Shown here: piece by piece, positions 54,510 to 63,525 of the stretch
Layout: each line of letters starts with the position of its first letter
Position numbering within the stretch: the stretch's first letter is position 1
From: Streptomyces diastaticus subsp. diastaticus
GTDB taxonomy: Bacteria > Actinomycetota > Actinomycetes > Streptomycetales > Streptomycetaceae
Length of the DNA stretch: 64,000 nucleotides
Assembly (NCBI RefSeq): GCF_011170125.1
Contig: NZ_BLLN01000002.1
Location: forward strand, 591,501-655,500
Reading direction: 5' to 3'
Program-made: the position numbers and the translations under genes
The notes under the pieces: generated by a model
Told to the model about the DNA's origin: nothing
The model's database searches: none
The model's input: only the letters and a program-made list of their open reading frames with translations

Positions 54510-55073
54510 ATGCGGAAACTGATCTACGGCATGAACGTGTCCTTGGACGGCTACATCGCCGCGCCCGGCGACGACATCGGCTGGAGCGTGCCGAGCGACG
54601 AGCTGTTCCAGTACTGGTCCGACCGGCTGCAGGCGACCGACCTCTCGCTGTACGGGCGCAAGCTGTGGCAGATGATGTGCCCCTACTGGCCGACCGTCGC
54701 CCAGCAGCCCGGCGCCACCCCGGCGGAGGCCGGGTTCGCGCGCCGCTGGCGGGACATGCCGAAGGTGGTGTTCTCCTCGACGCTCGGCCAGGTCGACTGG
54801 AACACCCGGCTGGTCAGCGGCGAGGCGGTCGCCGAGATCGCCCGCCTCAAGGCCGAGGACGGCGGCCCGATGGACATCGGCGGCGCCACGCTGGCCGCGG
54901 CGGCCATGCGAGCCGGGTTGATCGACGAGTACGTGCTGGCGACCGCACCCGTCCTGGTCGGCGGCGGCACACCGTTCTTCACCGCACTGGACGACTGGGT
55001 GAACCTGAAGTTGGTGGAGACGCGGACGCTACCCGGCGACGTGGTCCTGACGAGGTACGAGACGAGGCGCTGA
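54510..55073 (+). CDS. Dihydrofolate-reductase-family (RibD C-terminal-like) protein
   Basis: 187 residues starting RKLIYGMNVSLDGYIAAPGDD, with YGRKLWQMM and GGATLAAAAMRAGLIDEYVL, LVGGGTPFF typical of the RibD_C family. It binds NADPH and reduces an unknown pterin- or other substrate; it is not the essential FolA. Confidence 0.9.
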   Translation: MRKLIYGMNVSLDGYIAAPGDDIGWSVPSDELFQYWSDRLQATDLSLYGRKLWQMMCPYWPTVAQQPGATPAEAGFARRWRDMPKVVFSSTLGQVDWNTRLVSGEAVAEIARLKAEDGGPMDIGGATLAAAAMRAGLIDEYVLATAPVLVGGGTPFFTALDDWVNLKLVETRTLPGDVVLTRYETRR

Positions 55074-55155
55074 GCAACCCGCACGGGACTCGCCGGACCG
55101 CCGGGCCGGCGGGTGCCTCGGGCCCGGAAAGCTCCAGCGGGCACACGTCACGTCT

Positions 55156-56625
55156 TCACCCGTGAGCCATGTCCACGAACCGGCTGTAGTGGCCCTGGAA
55201 GGCGACGGTGATGGTGGCCGTGGGGCCGTTTCGGTGCTTGGCGACGATCAGGTCCGCCTCGCCCGCGCGAGGTGACTCCTTCTCGTAGGCGTCCTCGCGG
55301 TGGAGCAGGATCACCATGTCGGCGTCCTGCTCGATGGAGCCGGATTCACGGAGGTCGGAGACCATCGGCTTCTTGTCGGTGCGCTGTTCGGGGCCACGGT
55401 TCAGCTGAGAGAGCGCGATGACCGGGATCTCCAGCTCCTTGGCGAGGAGCTTGAGGTTACGGGACATGTCCGAGACCTCCTGCTGCCGGCTCTCGGCCCG
55501 CTTGGAGCCGCCGGACTGCATGAGCTGGAGGTAGTCGATGACGACGAGCTTGAGGTCGTTGCGCTGCTTGAGACGCCGGCACTTGGCGCGGATCTCCATC
55601 ATCGACAGGTTCGGGGAGTCGTCGATGTAGAGCGGCGCGGCCGACACGTCGGGCATGCGGCGGGCGAGCCGCGTCCAGTCCTCGTCGGTCATCGTGCCGG
55701 AACGCATGTGGTGCAGCGCGACCCGTGCTTCGGCGGAGAGCAGGCGCATGGCGATCTCGTTGCGGCCCATCTCCAGGGAGAAGACGACGCTCGGCAGGTT
55801 GTTCTGGATCGAGGCGGCGCGCGCGAAGTCGAGGGCGAGCGTGGACTTGCCCATGGCGGGGCGGGCGGCGATGACGATCATCTGGCCGGGGTGCAGGCCG
55901 TTGGTGAGCGAGTCGAAGTCGGTGAAGCCGGTGGGGACGCCGGTCATCTCGCCGCTGCGGGAGCCGATCGCCTCGATCTCGTCGAGCGCGCCCTCCATGA
56001 TGTCGCCGAGCGGCAGGTAGTCCTCGGAGGTCCGCTGCTCGGTGACGGCGTAGATCTCCGCCTGCGCGCTGTTGACGATCTCGTCGACGTCACCGTCGGC
56101 GGCGTATCCCATCTGCGTGATCTTGGTGCCCGCCTCCACGAGGCGGCGGAGCACCGCCCGCTCGTGGACGATCTCCGCGTAGTACTCGGCGTTGGCCGCG
56201 GTGGGCACCGTCTGCACGACGGTGTGGAGGTACGGGGCGCCGCCGACCTTGGTGATCTCGCCGCGCTTCGTCAGCTCCGCGGCGACGGTGATGGGGTCGG
56301 CGGGCTCACCCTTGGCGTAGAGATCGAGGATCGCCTGGTAGATCGTCTCGTGCGCGGGACGGTAGAAGTCGTTGCCCTTGAGGATCTCCACCACGTCGGC
56401 GATGGCGTCCTTGGAGAGGAGCATGCCGCCGAGTACCGACTGCTCGGCGTCGAGGTCCTGCGGTGGTACGCGCTCGAACGCGGTCGCCTGGCCGCCGTCC
56501 CAGTTGTCGCCGTCGCGGTCACGGCCTCCGTCGTTGCCCCTGCCCCGGCGTCGGGAGGCCGGCAGCCGGTCACCAGGTCCGGCGTCCGCCGCCCACGGGT
56601 CGTCCAAGGGCTCGGAGATACTCAC
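55156..56625 (-). CDS. dnaB: Replicative DNA helicase DnaB
   Basis: 489 residues. A disordered Arg/Gly/Asp N-terminus (about 15-48), the N-terminal helical domain (about 52-160), then the RecA-like motor: Walker A ARPAMGKST (254-262) and Walker B VVIDYLQLM (361-369), with RESGSIEQDADM in motif H4. No intein. GTG 56625 follows GGAGG. Its minus orientation and neighbours (MATE, then rplI-rpsR-ssb-rpsF) are the standard Streptomyces order near oriC. DnaA boxes lie just upstream. Confidence 0.97.
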   Translation of the reverse strand: MSISEPLDDPWAADAGPGDRLPASRRRGRGNDGGRDRDGDNWDGGQATAFERVPPQDLDAEQSVLGGMLLSKDAIADVVEILKGNDFYRPAHETIYQAILDLYAKGEPADPITVAAELTKRGEITKVGGAPYLHTVVQTVPTAANAEYYAEIVHERAVLRRLVEAGTKITQMGYAADGDVDEIVNSAQAEIYAVTEQRTSEDYLPLGDIMEGALDEIEAIGSRSGEMTGVPTGFTDFDSLTNGLHPGQMIVIAARPAMGKSTLALDFARAASIQNNLPSVVFSLEMGRNEIAMRLLSAEARVALHHMRSGTMTDEDWTRLARRMPDVSAAPLYIDDSPNLSMMEIRAKCRRLKQRNDLKLVVIDYLQLMQSGGSKRAESRQQEVSDMSRNLKLLAKELEIPVIALSQLNRGPEQRTDKKPMVSDLRESGSIEQDADMVILLHREDAYEKESPRAGEADLIVAKHRNGPTATITVAFQGHYSRFVDMAHG

Positions 56626-57095
56626 CGTGCCGCCTCCATCCGTCCGCCGAGCGGACCTCGCCGTGCGCGCTTCCGTACGGCCCGACACTGACAAAGCGAG
56701 AGGCCGAACCCCTCTTCTGACGCGTCGAAGTCGTGAGTTTCCTCGGTCGGTGACTCAGGCCGCGCGCGGGTGGGTCGCCGGACCACGGTAGGCCCGTCGA
56801 CACCGTCAGCCAATCTGGTTATCCACAGGCCCTGTGGATGATCGCCCCAATGCTGTGGAGAACCCGCCGAAACCTGTGCACGCTTCCGTGGACAGCACTG
56901 TGAACAACCCCTCAGGCACCTCGCCACCCTACCGCTGACCTGCAATTTCACCGCCCGCAGGCTGTGCAGGAGAAAAACTTCCCCACCTCGCGCGAGATCG
57001 TCTCCAAACCGTTGCCACTCCACCCGCAACCTGGCGCCAAGTAAGGAGCCTACCGGCATTGCATCCATTACCTGTGGATGATTACATTGGGCGCC
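56626..57095. promoter_or_regulatory. Divergent region dnaB / MATE
   Basis: A 470-nt gap between divergent genes that holds both promoters and the DnaA-box cluster listed separately. Confidence 0.6.
56819..57081. promoter_or_regulatory. DnaA-box cluster upstream of dnaB
   Basis: TTATCCACA at 56819-56827 (perfect). One-mismatch boxes TGTGGATGA (56833-56841), TGTGGAGAA (56854-56862), TGTGAACAA (56899-56907) and TGTGGATGA (57073-57081) also lie here. At least the first four fall within 90 bp, close enough for cooperative binding. Confidence 0.6.
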
Positions 57096-58433
57096 ATGAC
57101 CAAGGCAGCTCCGCAGGCCAAGCCCCATCGCCGTCGGCACGACCGCGAGATCGTCGCCCTTGCCGTCCCCGCCTTCGGAGCCCTCGTCGCCGAGCCCCTC
57201 TTCGTGATGGCGGACAGCGCGATCATCGGCCACCTGGGCACCGCGCAACTCGCCGGGCTCGCCGTGGCCTCCGCCCTGCTGACCACCGCGGTCAGCATCT
57301 TCGTCTTCCTCGCCTACGCCACCACCGGCGCCGTCGCCCGACGCGTCGGCGCGGGAGACCTCTCCGCCGCCATCCGGCAGGGCATGGACGGCATCTGGCT
57401 GGCGCTGCTCCTGGGAGCCGCCGTCATCGCGGTGGTCCTGCCGACCGCCCCGGCCCTCATCGACCTCTTCGGAGCCTCCGAGACCGCCGCACCGTACGCG
57501 GTCACGTACCTGCGCATCTCCTCGCTCGGCATTCCGGCGATGCTCGTCGTGCTGGCCGCCACCGGTGTGCTGCGCGGACTCCAGAACACCCGCACCCCGC
57601 TCTACGTCGCCATCGGCGGCTTCGTCGCCAACGCCGTCCTCAACGTCGTCCTGGTCTACGGCGCCGGGCTGGGCATCGCCGGCTCCGCCTGGGGCACGGT
57701 CATCGCCCAGTGCGGCATGGCCGCCGTCTACCTGGTGGTCGTCGTCCGAGGCGCCCGCAAGCACGGCGCCTCGCTCAAGCCGGACGCGGCGGGCATCCGC
57801 GCCTCCGCGCAGGCGGGCGCCCCGCTGCTGGTGCGTACCTTGTCGCTGCGGGCCGTCCTGATGATCGCGACCGCCGTGGCCGCACGCCTCGGGGACACGG
57901 AGATCGCCGCCCACCAGATCATCCTCTCCCTGTGGAGCCTGCTCGCCTTCGCCATGGACGCCATCGCCATCGCCGGGCAGGCGATCATCGGGCGCTACCT
58001 CGGCGCCGGTGACACCCGAGGGGCCCAGGCCGTCTGCCGTCGCATGGTGGAGTGGGGCATCGGCTCCGGCGTCGCCCTCGGCGTCCTGGTGGTCGTCTCC
58101 CGGCCCCTGTTCATCCCTCTGTTCACCAGCGACTCGGCGGTACATGACGCCGCCCTCCCCGCCCTGCTGGTGGTCGCCTGCTGCCAGCCCCTCTCGGGCA
58201 TCGTCTACGTCCTCGACGGTGTCCTCATGGGAGCGGGCGACGGCCCGTACCTCGCCTGGGCCATGCTGCTCACCCTCGCGATCTTCACGCCGTTCGCCCT
58301 GCTGATTCCCGCCTGGGGCGGCGGCCTCACCGCGGTCTGGGGAGCGATGACGCTGATGATGGCCACCCGGGCGGTCACCCTGGGCCTCCGTACGAGGTCG
58401 GGGCGCTGGCTGGTCACGGGAGCCAGCCGGTGA
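57096..58433 (+). CDS. MATE-family efflux transporter
   Basis: A 445-residue, twelve-helix DinF-like multidrug/toxin exporter (IVALAVPAFGALVAEPLFVMAD, ATGVLRGLQNTRTPLYV). It is expected to use Na+ or H+ to export cations. ATG 57096 is chosen; ATG 57078 would add six residues and neither has a good ribosome site, so the mRNA may be leaderless. Confidence 0.93.
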   Translation: MTKAAPQAKPHRRRHDREIVALAVPAFGALVAEPLFVMADSAIIGHLGTAQLAGLAVASALLTTAVSIFVFLAYATTGAVARRVGAGDLSAAIRQGMDGIWLALLLGAAVIAVVLPTAPALIDLFGASETAAPYAVTYLRISSLGIPAMLVVLAATGVLRGLQNTRTPLYVAIGGFVANAVLNVVLVYGAGLGIAGSAWGTVIAQCGMAAVYLVVVVRGARKHGASLKPDAAGIRASAQAGAPLLVRTLSLRAVLMIATAVAARLGDTEIAAHQIILSLWSLLAFAMDAIAIAGQAIIGRYLGAGDTRGAQAVCRRMVEWGIGSGVALGVLVVVSRPLFIPLFTSDSAVHDAALPALLVVACCQPLSGIVYVLDGVLMGAGDGPYLAWAMLLTLAIFTPFALLIPAWGGGLTAVWGAMTLMMATRAVTLGLRTRSGRWLVTGASR

Positions 58434-58499
58434 CACCGGAGCCGACGGGCCGGGCCCGCGTGACGGGGCAACTGCGCCGGCGCGCTGGCGACAGATGAT

Positions 58500-58513
58500 G
58501 TTTCACGTGAAAC
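58500..58513. other. parS: parS, perfect
   Basis: GTTTCACGTGAAAC between the MATE gene and rplI. Confidence 0.93.
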
Positions 58514-58546
58514 ATCACCGCCGGGGGATGACCGCCCCGAGCACAG

Positions 58547-58560
58547 GTCTCACGTGGAGC
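58547..58560. other. Degenerate parS-like site
   Basis: GTCTCACGTGGAGC, three mismatches, 47 bp from the perfect copy; the core TCACGTG is kept. Weak candidate. Confidence 0.35.
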
Positions 58561-58626
58561 ACCGGGCCGGCACGACGCCCACCTCGCGCACACCACCCAC
58601 CCCGGACACGGCTGTCCGGGCACGAC

Positions 58627-58658
58627 GGAGGGCCGCACCCTGACGGGTACGGCCCTCC
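58627..58658 (-). terminator. Terminator of the rpsF-ssb-rpsR-rplI operon
   Basis: Arms GGAGGGCCG (58627-58635) and CGGCCCTCC (58650-58658) with inner ACCC/GGGT pairing, 23 nt beyond the rplI stop. Confidence 0.82.
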
Positions 58659-58681
58659 GCTTCACGCTGCCGGATCGCTGA

Positions 58682-59128
58682 TCAGGCGGCGACGACCTCG
58701 ACGTTCACCTTGGCGGCGACCTCGGGGTGCAGACGCACGGACGCGGAGTGCGCGCCCAGCGACTTGATCGGCGCGTCCAGCTCGATGCGACGCTTGTCGA
58801 CCTTCGGACCGCCGGCAGCCGTGATCGCCTCGGCGATGTCGGCCTGCGTGACGGAACCGAAGAGACGGCCGGCCTCGCCGGAGCGGGTGCTCAGGCGGAC
58901 CTTGACGCCCTCGAGCTCGGCCTTGACCTGGTTGGCCTGCTCGATGGTGGCGATCTCGTGGATCTTGCGAGCACGACGGATCTGCTCGACGTCCTTCTCG
59001 CCACCCTTGGTCCAGCGGATCGCGAAACCACGCGGGACCAGGTAGTTCCGGGCGTAGCCGTCCTTGACGTCGACGACGTCACCGGCCGCACCGAGGCCGG
59101 AGACCTCGTGGGTGAGGATGATCTTCAT
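58682..59128 (-). CDS. rplI: 50S ribosomal protein L9
   Basis: 148 residues starting [21 protein letters not shown], with the conserved [15 protein letters not shown] segment and a connecting helix. Binds 23S rRNA. Last gene of the four-gene ribosomal/ssb operon. Confidence 0.98.
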   Translation of the reverse strand: MKIILTHEVSGLGAAGDVVDVKDGYARNYLVPRGFAIRWTKGGEKDVEQIRRARKIHEIATIEQANQVKAELEGVKVRLSTRSGEAGRLFGSVTQADIAEAITAAGGPKVDKRRIELDAPIKSLGAHSASVRLHPEVAAKVNVEVVAA

Positions 59129-59146
59129 CAGTCGGTCACCCTTCCC

Positions 59147-59383
59147 TTATCGCGCGGTCGACGTGTAGGGCAGCAGCGCCATCTCACGGCTGTTCTTCAC
59201 AGCCGTGGCGACGTCACGCTGGTGCTGCGTGCAGTTGCCGGTCACGCGGCGGGCACGGATCTTGCCGCGGTCGGAAATGAACTTCCGCAGCATGTTCGTG
59301 TCCTTGTAGTCCACGTACGTGACCTTGTCCTTGCAGAACGCGCAGACCTTTTTCTTCGGCTTGCGCACAGGCGGCTTAGCCAT
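59147..59383 (-). CDS. rpsR: 30S ribosomal protein S18 (zinc-binding form)
   Basis: 78 residues. CAFC plus CTQH gives the four Zn ligands of the C+ form; Streptomyces usually also carry a C- paralogue used under zinc starvation, not in this window. It binds near S6, encoded in the same operon. Confidence 0.97.
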   Translation of the reverse strand: MAKPPVRKPKKKVCAFCKDKVTYVDYKDTNMLRKFISDRGKIRARRVTGNCTQHQRDVATAVKNSREMALLPYTSTAR

Positions 59384-59449
59384 GGTGTTTCTCCTGTGTG
59401 ATCAAGAAGTGTGGTGGCGAACCCTGATCCCTCGCGGACGCGGAGCGTC

Positions 59450-60037
59450 CTAGAAGGGGGGCTCGTCCGAGTAGCCGCCACCGCCGCCGGAGCTGCCGCC
59501 CCAGCCGCCGCCGCCACCCTGCTGCTGGCCGCCGCCGGCGGGAGCACTGGTGGCCCAGGGGTCGTCGGCGGGAGCACCGCCGCCGCCCTGCTGCTGGCCA
59601 CCGCCGGGGCCGCCGCCCCAGCCGCCCTGCTGGCCGCCGCCACCGCCGCCGTAACCGCCCTGGCCACCGCGGCCGGTGGTCTTGGTGACCTTGGCCGTGG
59701 CGTTCCGCAGGCTGGCGCCGACCTCGTCGACGTCCAGGTCGTAGACCGTGCGCTTGATGCCCTCACGGTCCTCGTAGGACCGCTGCTTCAGCCGGCCCTG
59801 CACGATGACGCGCATGCCTCGCTGAAGCGACTCGGCGACGTTCTCCGCCGCCTGACGCCAGACCGAGCAGGTGAGGAAGAGGCTGTCGCCGTCCTTCCAC
59901 TCGTTGGTCTGACGGTCGAAGGTGCGGGGAGTGGACGCGACGCGGAACTTCGCGACCGCCGCACCGGACGGGGTGAAGCGCAGCTCGGGGTCGTCGACAA
60001 GATTGCCGACCACCGTGATAACGGTCTCGCCTGCCAT
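59450..60037 (-). CDS. ssb: Single-stranded DNA-binding protein
   Basis: 195 residues: OB fold (1-110; [20 protein letters not shown]), a long Gly/Gln-rich linker (about 120-185) and the acidic C-terminal tip SDEPPF that recruits replication and repair proteins. It is in the operon between rpsF and rpsR, the usual order. Confidence 0.97.
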   Translation of the reverse strand: MAGETVITVVGNLVDDPELRFTPSGAAVAKFRVASTPRTFDRQTNEWKDGDSLFLTCSVWRQAAENVAESLQRGMRVIVQGRLKQRSYEDREGIKRTVYDLDVDEVGASLRNATAKVTKTTGRGGQGGYGGGGGGQQGGWGGGPGGGQQQGGGGAPADDPWATSAPAGGGQQQGGGGGWGGSSGGGGGYSDEPPF

Positions 60038-60113
60038 GGGGTACCTCTCGGCGGGTTTGCTGCTGGCTGCTGGCTGCTACTCGGATCCCGAGTGGAACTG
60101 AGCGGGAAAGAGC

Positions 60114-60404
60114 TCAGTGGTTCTCGGGGCGGAGGACCTTGGTCCTCAGGACCGACTCGTTCAGGTTCATCTGGCGGTCGAGTTCCTTGACGACCGCAGG
60201 CTCGGCCTGCAGGTCGATCACCGAGTAGATGCCCTCGGGCTTCTTCTTGATCTCGTACGACAGACGACGACGGCCCCAGGTGTCGACCTTCTCGACCTTT
60301 CCGTCGGCCTCACGGACGACGGAGAGGAAGTTCTCGATCAGAGGGGCGACGGAGCGCTCCTCCAGATCGGGGTCGAGGATGACCATCACCTCGTAGTGAC
60401 GCAT
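60114..60404 (-). CDS. rpsF: 30S ribosomal protein S6
   Basis: 96 residues starting [17 protein letters not shown], with the S6 ferredoxin-like fold marks [18 protein letters not shown] about ten bases upstream supports the ATG at 60404. First gene of the operon; the promoter should lie in the 298-nt gap upstream. Confidence 0.98.
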   Translation of the reverse strand: MRHYEVMVILDPDLEERSVAPLIENFLSVVREADGKVEKVDTWGRRRLSYEIKKKPEGIYSVIDLQAEPAVVKELDRQMNLNESVLRTKVLRPENH

Positions 60405-60702
60405 GTAGAACCCACCTCCTTTGGACTCAGCGGCCACGGTCGTTCCGTGGCAGGAGGGTCTTGATGCGAGCGCAACGGTATCGGCCGCCACTGACGACGG
60501 ACCCGCGAGCGGGAGCCGTGTGAGCGGGTGATCCAGGATCTGGGCAGACACCGGTGCAGACGGTACAGAGTACCCGCACGACCGCTTCCGGTTGAAATCC
60601 GGCCGCCGATGCCCGCAATCTGGGTATATCGGGTGCTTCGGCATCGGTCGCGCAGTGCCGGTGCCCGCACCGACGAGCGCCGCTTCCGCAGGAGGTGCCG
60701 TA

Positions 60703-61023
60703 ATGGCCCAGCCCCAGACGATGCGTACGAAGACAGCCGGTTCCCTCTTCGCCACCGACGGCAAGCCCCACCCGCTCCCCGACGCGCTGATGGTCGTCAC
60801 CCTGGCACTCGGGGTGCTGGCCCTGGTCACAGCCGGGTTCCACCATTTGCACCTGGTCAGTTCCTGGGCCGGGCTCGTGGGCATCCTCACCGGCGCCTAC
60901 GGCCAGTTCATCTCCGTGACGACCAGGGAGCGCACCTTGCTCATCGTGGGACTCGGTGCTTCCGCCCTCGGCTTCTACCTGGGCATGGCCCACGGAGGCC
61001 TCTTCGGCGGCGTGATCAACTGA
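60703..61023 (+). CDS. Small membrane protein, unknown function
   Basis: 106 residues with three hydrophobic helices (about 28-48, 52-70, 78-98); [14 protein letters not shown] start supported by GGAGG seven bases upstream. It ends in a Gly-rich [12 protein letters not shown]. No family recognised with confidence. A strong terminator follows. Confidence 0.85.
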   Translation: MAQPQTMRTKTAGSLFATDGKPHPLPDALMVVTLALGVLALVTAGFHHLHLVSSWAGLVGILTGAYGQFISVTTRERTLLIVGLGASALGFYLGMAHGGLFGGVIN

Positions 61024-61037
61024 CACCTCCCGCCTTT

Positions 61038-61080
61038 CCGGCCGAGGGACCGTTCCGCATCGGAGCGGTCCCTCGGCCGG
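61038..61080 (+). terminator. Strong terminator hairpin
   Basis: Perfect 15-bp arms CCGGCCGAGGGACCG (61038-61052) and its complement (61066-61080). Confidence 0.85.
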
Positions 61081-61201
61081 CGCCGCGCCCCCGGCCGGTT
61101 CGGTGGCGGCCCGAACGGGGCGATCACCGGCGCAGTAGGCTTCGCGCGAGAGCCGGAGCCCCTGACCGCATGGGGACACACCAGCCCGAGGAGCGCCCCG
61201 A

Positions 61202-62323
61202 ATGAGTCTGACCCTCAGGACCATCAGCCGTGAGCAGCATCTGGCGTACATCCAGACACTGCCCGCGGCCAGCCACATGCAGGTCCCGGCCTGGGCGGAC
61301 GTCAAAGCGGAGTGGCGCGCGGAGAGCCTGGGCTGGTTCGACGACCGGACGGGCGAGATGGTGGGCGCCGGTCTCGTCCTGTACCGCCAGCTCCCGAAGA
61401 TCAAGCGGTACCTGGCCTACCTCCCCGAGGGACCGGTGATCAACTGGTTCTCCCCCCATCTGGAGGAGTGGCTCCAGCCGATGCTGGCCCACCTCAAGCA
61501 GCAGGGTGCCTTCTCGGTGAAGATGGGCCCGCCGGTGGTCATCCGGCGCTGGGAGGCCGCCAGTATCAAGAAGGGCATCCAGGACCCGGACGTCAAGCGC
61601 CTGCGGGACGTCGAGGCGGACTTCATCGAGCCGCGCGCCTTCGAGGTCGCGGACCGGCTGCGGCGCATGGGGTGGCAGCAGGGCGAGGACGGCGGCGCGG
61701 GCTTCGGCGACGTGCAGCCGCGGTACGTGTTCCAGGTCCCGCTGGCCAACCGTTCGCTGGAGGACGTCCACAAGGGCTTCAACCAGCTGTGGCGGCGCAA
61801 CATCAAGAAGGCCGAGAAGGCCGGCGTCGAGGTGGTCCAGGGCGGTTACCAGGACCTCGAGGAGTGGCAGCGCCTCTACGAGGTCACCGCTGAGCGCGAC
61901 CGGTTCCGTCCGCGTCCCCTCAGCTACTTCCAGCGCATGTGGACGACGCTGAACAACGAGGACCCCAACCGGATGCGGCTGTACTTCGCCCGCCACGAGG
62001 GGGAGAACGTCGCGGCCGCCACGATGCTGGTCGTCGGCGGCCACGTCTGGTACTCCTACGGCGCCTCCGCCAACCACAAGCGCGAGGTCCGGCCCTCCAA
62101 CGCCATGCAGTGGCGGATGCTGCGCGACGCCTACGCACTCGGCGCCACCGTCTACGACCTGCGCGGCATCTCCGACTCCCTGGACGAGTCGGACCACCTC
62201 TTCGGCCTCATCCAGTTCAAGGTCGGCACCGGCGGGCAGGCTGCCGAGTACCTCGGCGAGTGGGACTTCCCGCTCAACAAGCTCCTGCACAAGGCGCTCG
62301 ACATCTACATGTCCCGCCGCTGA
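61202..62323 (+). CDS. femX: FemX-like peptidoglycan bridge aminoacyltransferase
   Basis: A 373-residue FemABX-family protein with two GNAT-like lobes; the N-terminal SHMQVPAWADVKAEW, QLWRRNIKKAEKAGVEV and KREVRPSNAMQWRMLRDA are family marks. In Streptomyces (LL-DAP, one Gly bridge) the enzyme adds the Gly from tRNA to lipid II or its precursor. It probably forms a transcription unit with the racemase-like gene 88 nt downstream. Confidence 0.92.
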   Translation: MSLTLRTISREQHLAYIQTLPAASHMQVPAWADVKAEWRAESLGWFDDRTGEMVGAGLVLYRQLPKIKRYLAYLPEGPVINWFSPHLEEWLQPMLAHLKQQGAFSVKMGPPVVIRRWEAASIKKGIQDPDVKRLRDVEADFIEPRAFEVADRLRRMGWQQGEDGGAGFGDVQPRYVFQVPLANRSLEDVHKGFNQLWRRNIKKAEKAGVEVVQGGYQDLEEWQRLYEVTAERDRFRPRPLSYFQRMWTTLNNEDPNRMRLYFARHEGENVAAATMLVVGGHVWYSYGASANHKREVRPSNAMQWRMLRDAYALGATVYDLRGISDSLDESDHLFGLIQFKVGTGGQAAEYLGEWDFPLNKLLHKALDIYMSRR

Positions 62324-62411
62324 CCCCGGCGGGCACGGCACAATTCATCCGGCGGGGCGCATCGGCCGCCCCGCCGCACCGCGACTGACACAGGAAGGCT
62401 CCGGACCGGCC

Positions 62412-63443
62412 ATGGCGCTCACGCTGTACGTCGACACCGCGCGCTGGCGGGAACACCACCACCAGGTGCGCGAGCAGTTCCCGGGCATCGTCCCCGTCTG
62501 CAAGGGCAACGGGTACGGCTTCGGGCACGAGCGGCTGGCCGAGGAGGCGATCCGCTTCGGTGCCGACATCCTCGCCGTGGGCACCACCTACGAGGCGGCC
62601 CGGATCAAGGACTGGTTCAGCGGTGACCTGCTGGTCCTGACGCCGTTCCGGCGCGGCGAGGAGCCGGTGCCGCTGCCGGACCGGGTCGTCCGCTCGGTCT
62701 CCTCGGTGGACGGGGTGCACGGACTGGTCGGCGCCCGCGTGGTCATCGAGGTGATGTCCTCGATGAAGCGCCACGGGGTGAGCGAGGAGGACCTCCCGAA
62801 GCTCCACGCGGCCATCGAGGACGTCCGGCTGGAGGGCTTCGCCATCCACCTGCCGCTGGACCGCACCGACGGCACCGACGCCGTCGAGGAGGTCATCGCC
62901 TGGATGGACCGTCTGCGCGCCCACCGCCTGCCGCTGCACACCATGTTCGTGAGTCACCTCAAGGCCACCGAACTCGCCCGCCTCCAGCAGCAGTTCCCGC
63001 AGACGCGGTTCCGCGCCCGGATCGGCACCCGGCTGTGGCTGGGCGACGAGGAGGCGACCGAGTACCGCGGCGCGGTGCTGGACGTCACCCAGGTCTCCAA
63101 GGGCGACCGCTTCGGCTACCGCCAGCAGAAGGCGGCCGGTGACGGCTACCTGGTCGTGGTCGCCGGCGGCACCTCGCACGGAGTGGGCCTGGAGTCGCCG
63201 AAGGCCCTGCACGGGGTGATGCCGCGTGCCAAGGGTGTCGCCCGTGCGGGGCTGGCGACGGTCAACCGGAACCTCTCGCCGTTCGTCTGGGCGGGCAAGC
63301 AGCGCTGGTTCGCCGAGCCGCCGCACATGCAGGTCTCGATCCTCTTCGTCCCCGCCGACGCCCCTGCCCCGCAGGTCGGCGACGAGCTGGTCGCCCACCT
63401 GCGGCACACCACCACGCAGTACGACCGGGTCGTCGAACGCTGA
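62412..63443 (+). CDS. Alanine-racemase-like PLP protein
   Basis: 343 residues. The N-terminal PLP barrel is indicated by PVCKGNGYGFGHERLAEEA (PLP Lys near 31), as in alanine racemases. The C-terminal half is divergent: I do not see the canonical catalytic Tyr motif, and RIGTRLWLGDEEATEYRGAVL is different from typical Alr. Its position next to femX suggests a cell-wall amino-acid role, perhaps a racemase or an amino-acid-binding protein for bridge synthesis. Confidence 0.85.
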   Translation: MALTLYVDTARWREHHHQVREQFPGIVPVCKGNGYGFGHERLAEEAIRFGADILAVGTTYEAARIKDWFSGDLLVLTPFRRGEEPVPLPDRVVRSVSSVDGVHGLVGARVVIEVMSSMKRHGVSEEDLPKLHAAIEDVRLEGFAIHLPLDRTDGTDAVEEVIAWMDRLRAHRLPLHTMFVSHLKATELARLQQQFPQTRFRARIGTRLWLGDEEATEYRGAVLDVTQVSKGDRFGYRQQKAAGDGYLVVVAGGTSHGVGLESPKALHGVMPRAKGVARAGLATVNRNLSPFVWAGKQRWFAEPPHMQVSILFVPADAPAPQVGDELVAHLRHTTTQYDRVVER

Positions 63444-63462
63444 GCCGACCGGGCCGCACGTG

Positions 63463-63508
63463 CAGAGGCCCCTGGCCGCCCCGTGGAGGGAGCGGCCGGG
63501 GGCCTCTG
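63463..63508. terminator. Bidirectional terminator hairpin
   Basis: Sixteen-nt arms at 63463-63478 and 63493-63508 (CAGAGGCCCCTGGCCG, one mismatch) between convergent genes. Confidence 0.8.
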
Positions 63509-63525
63509 GCGTTCAGGTCCGCGCG

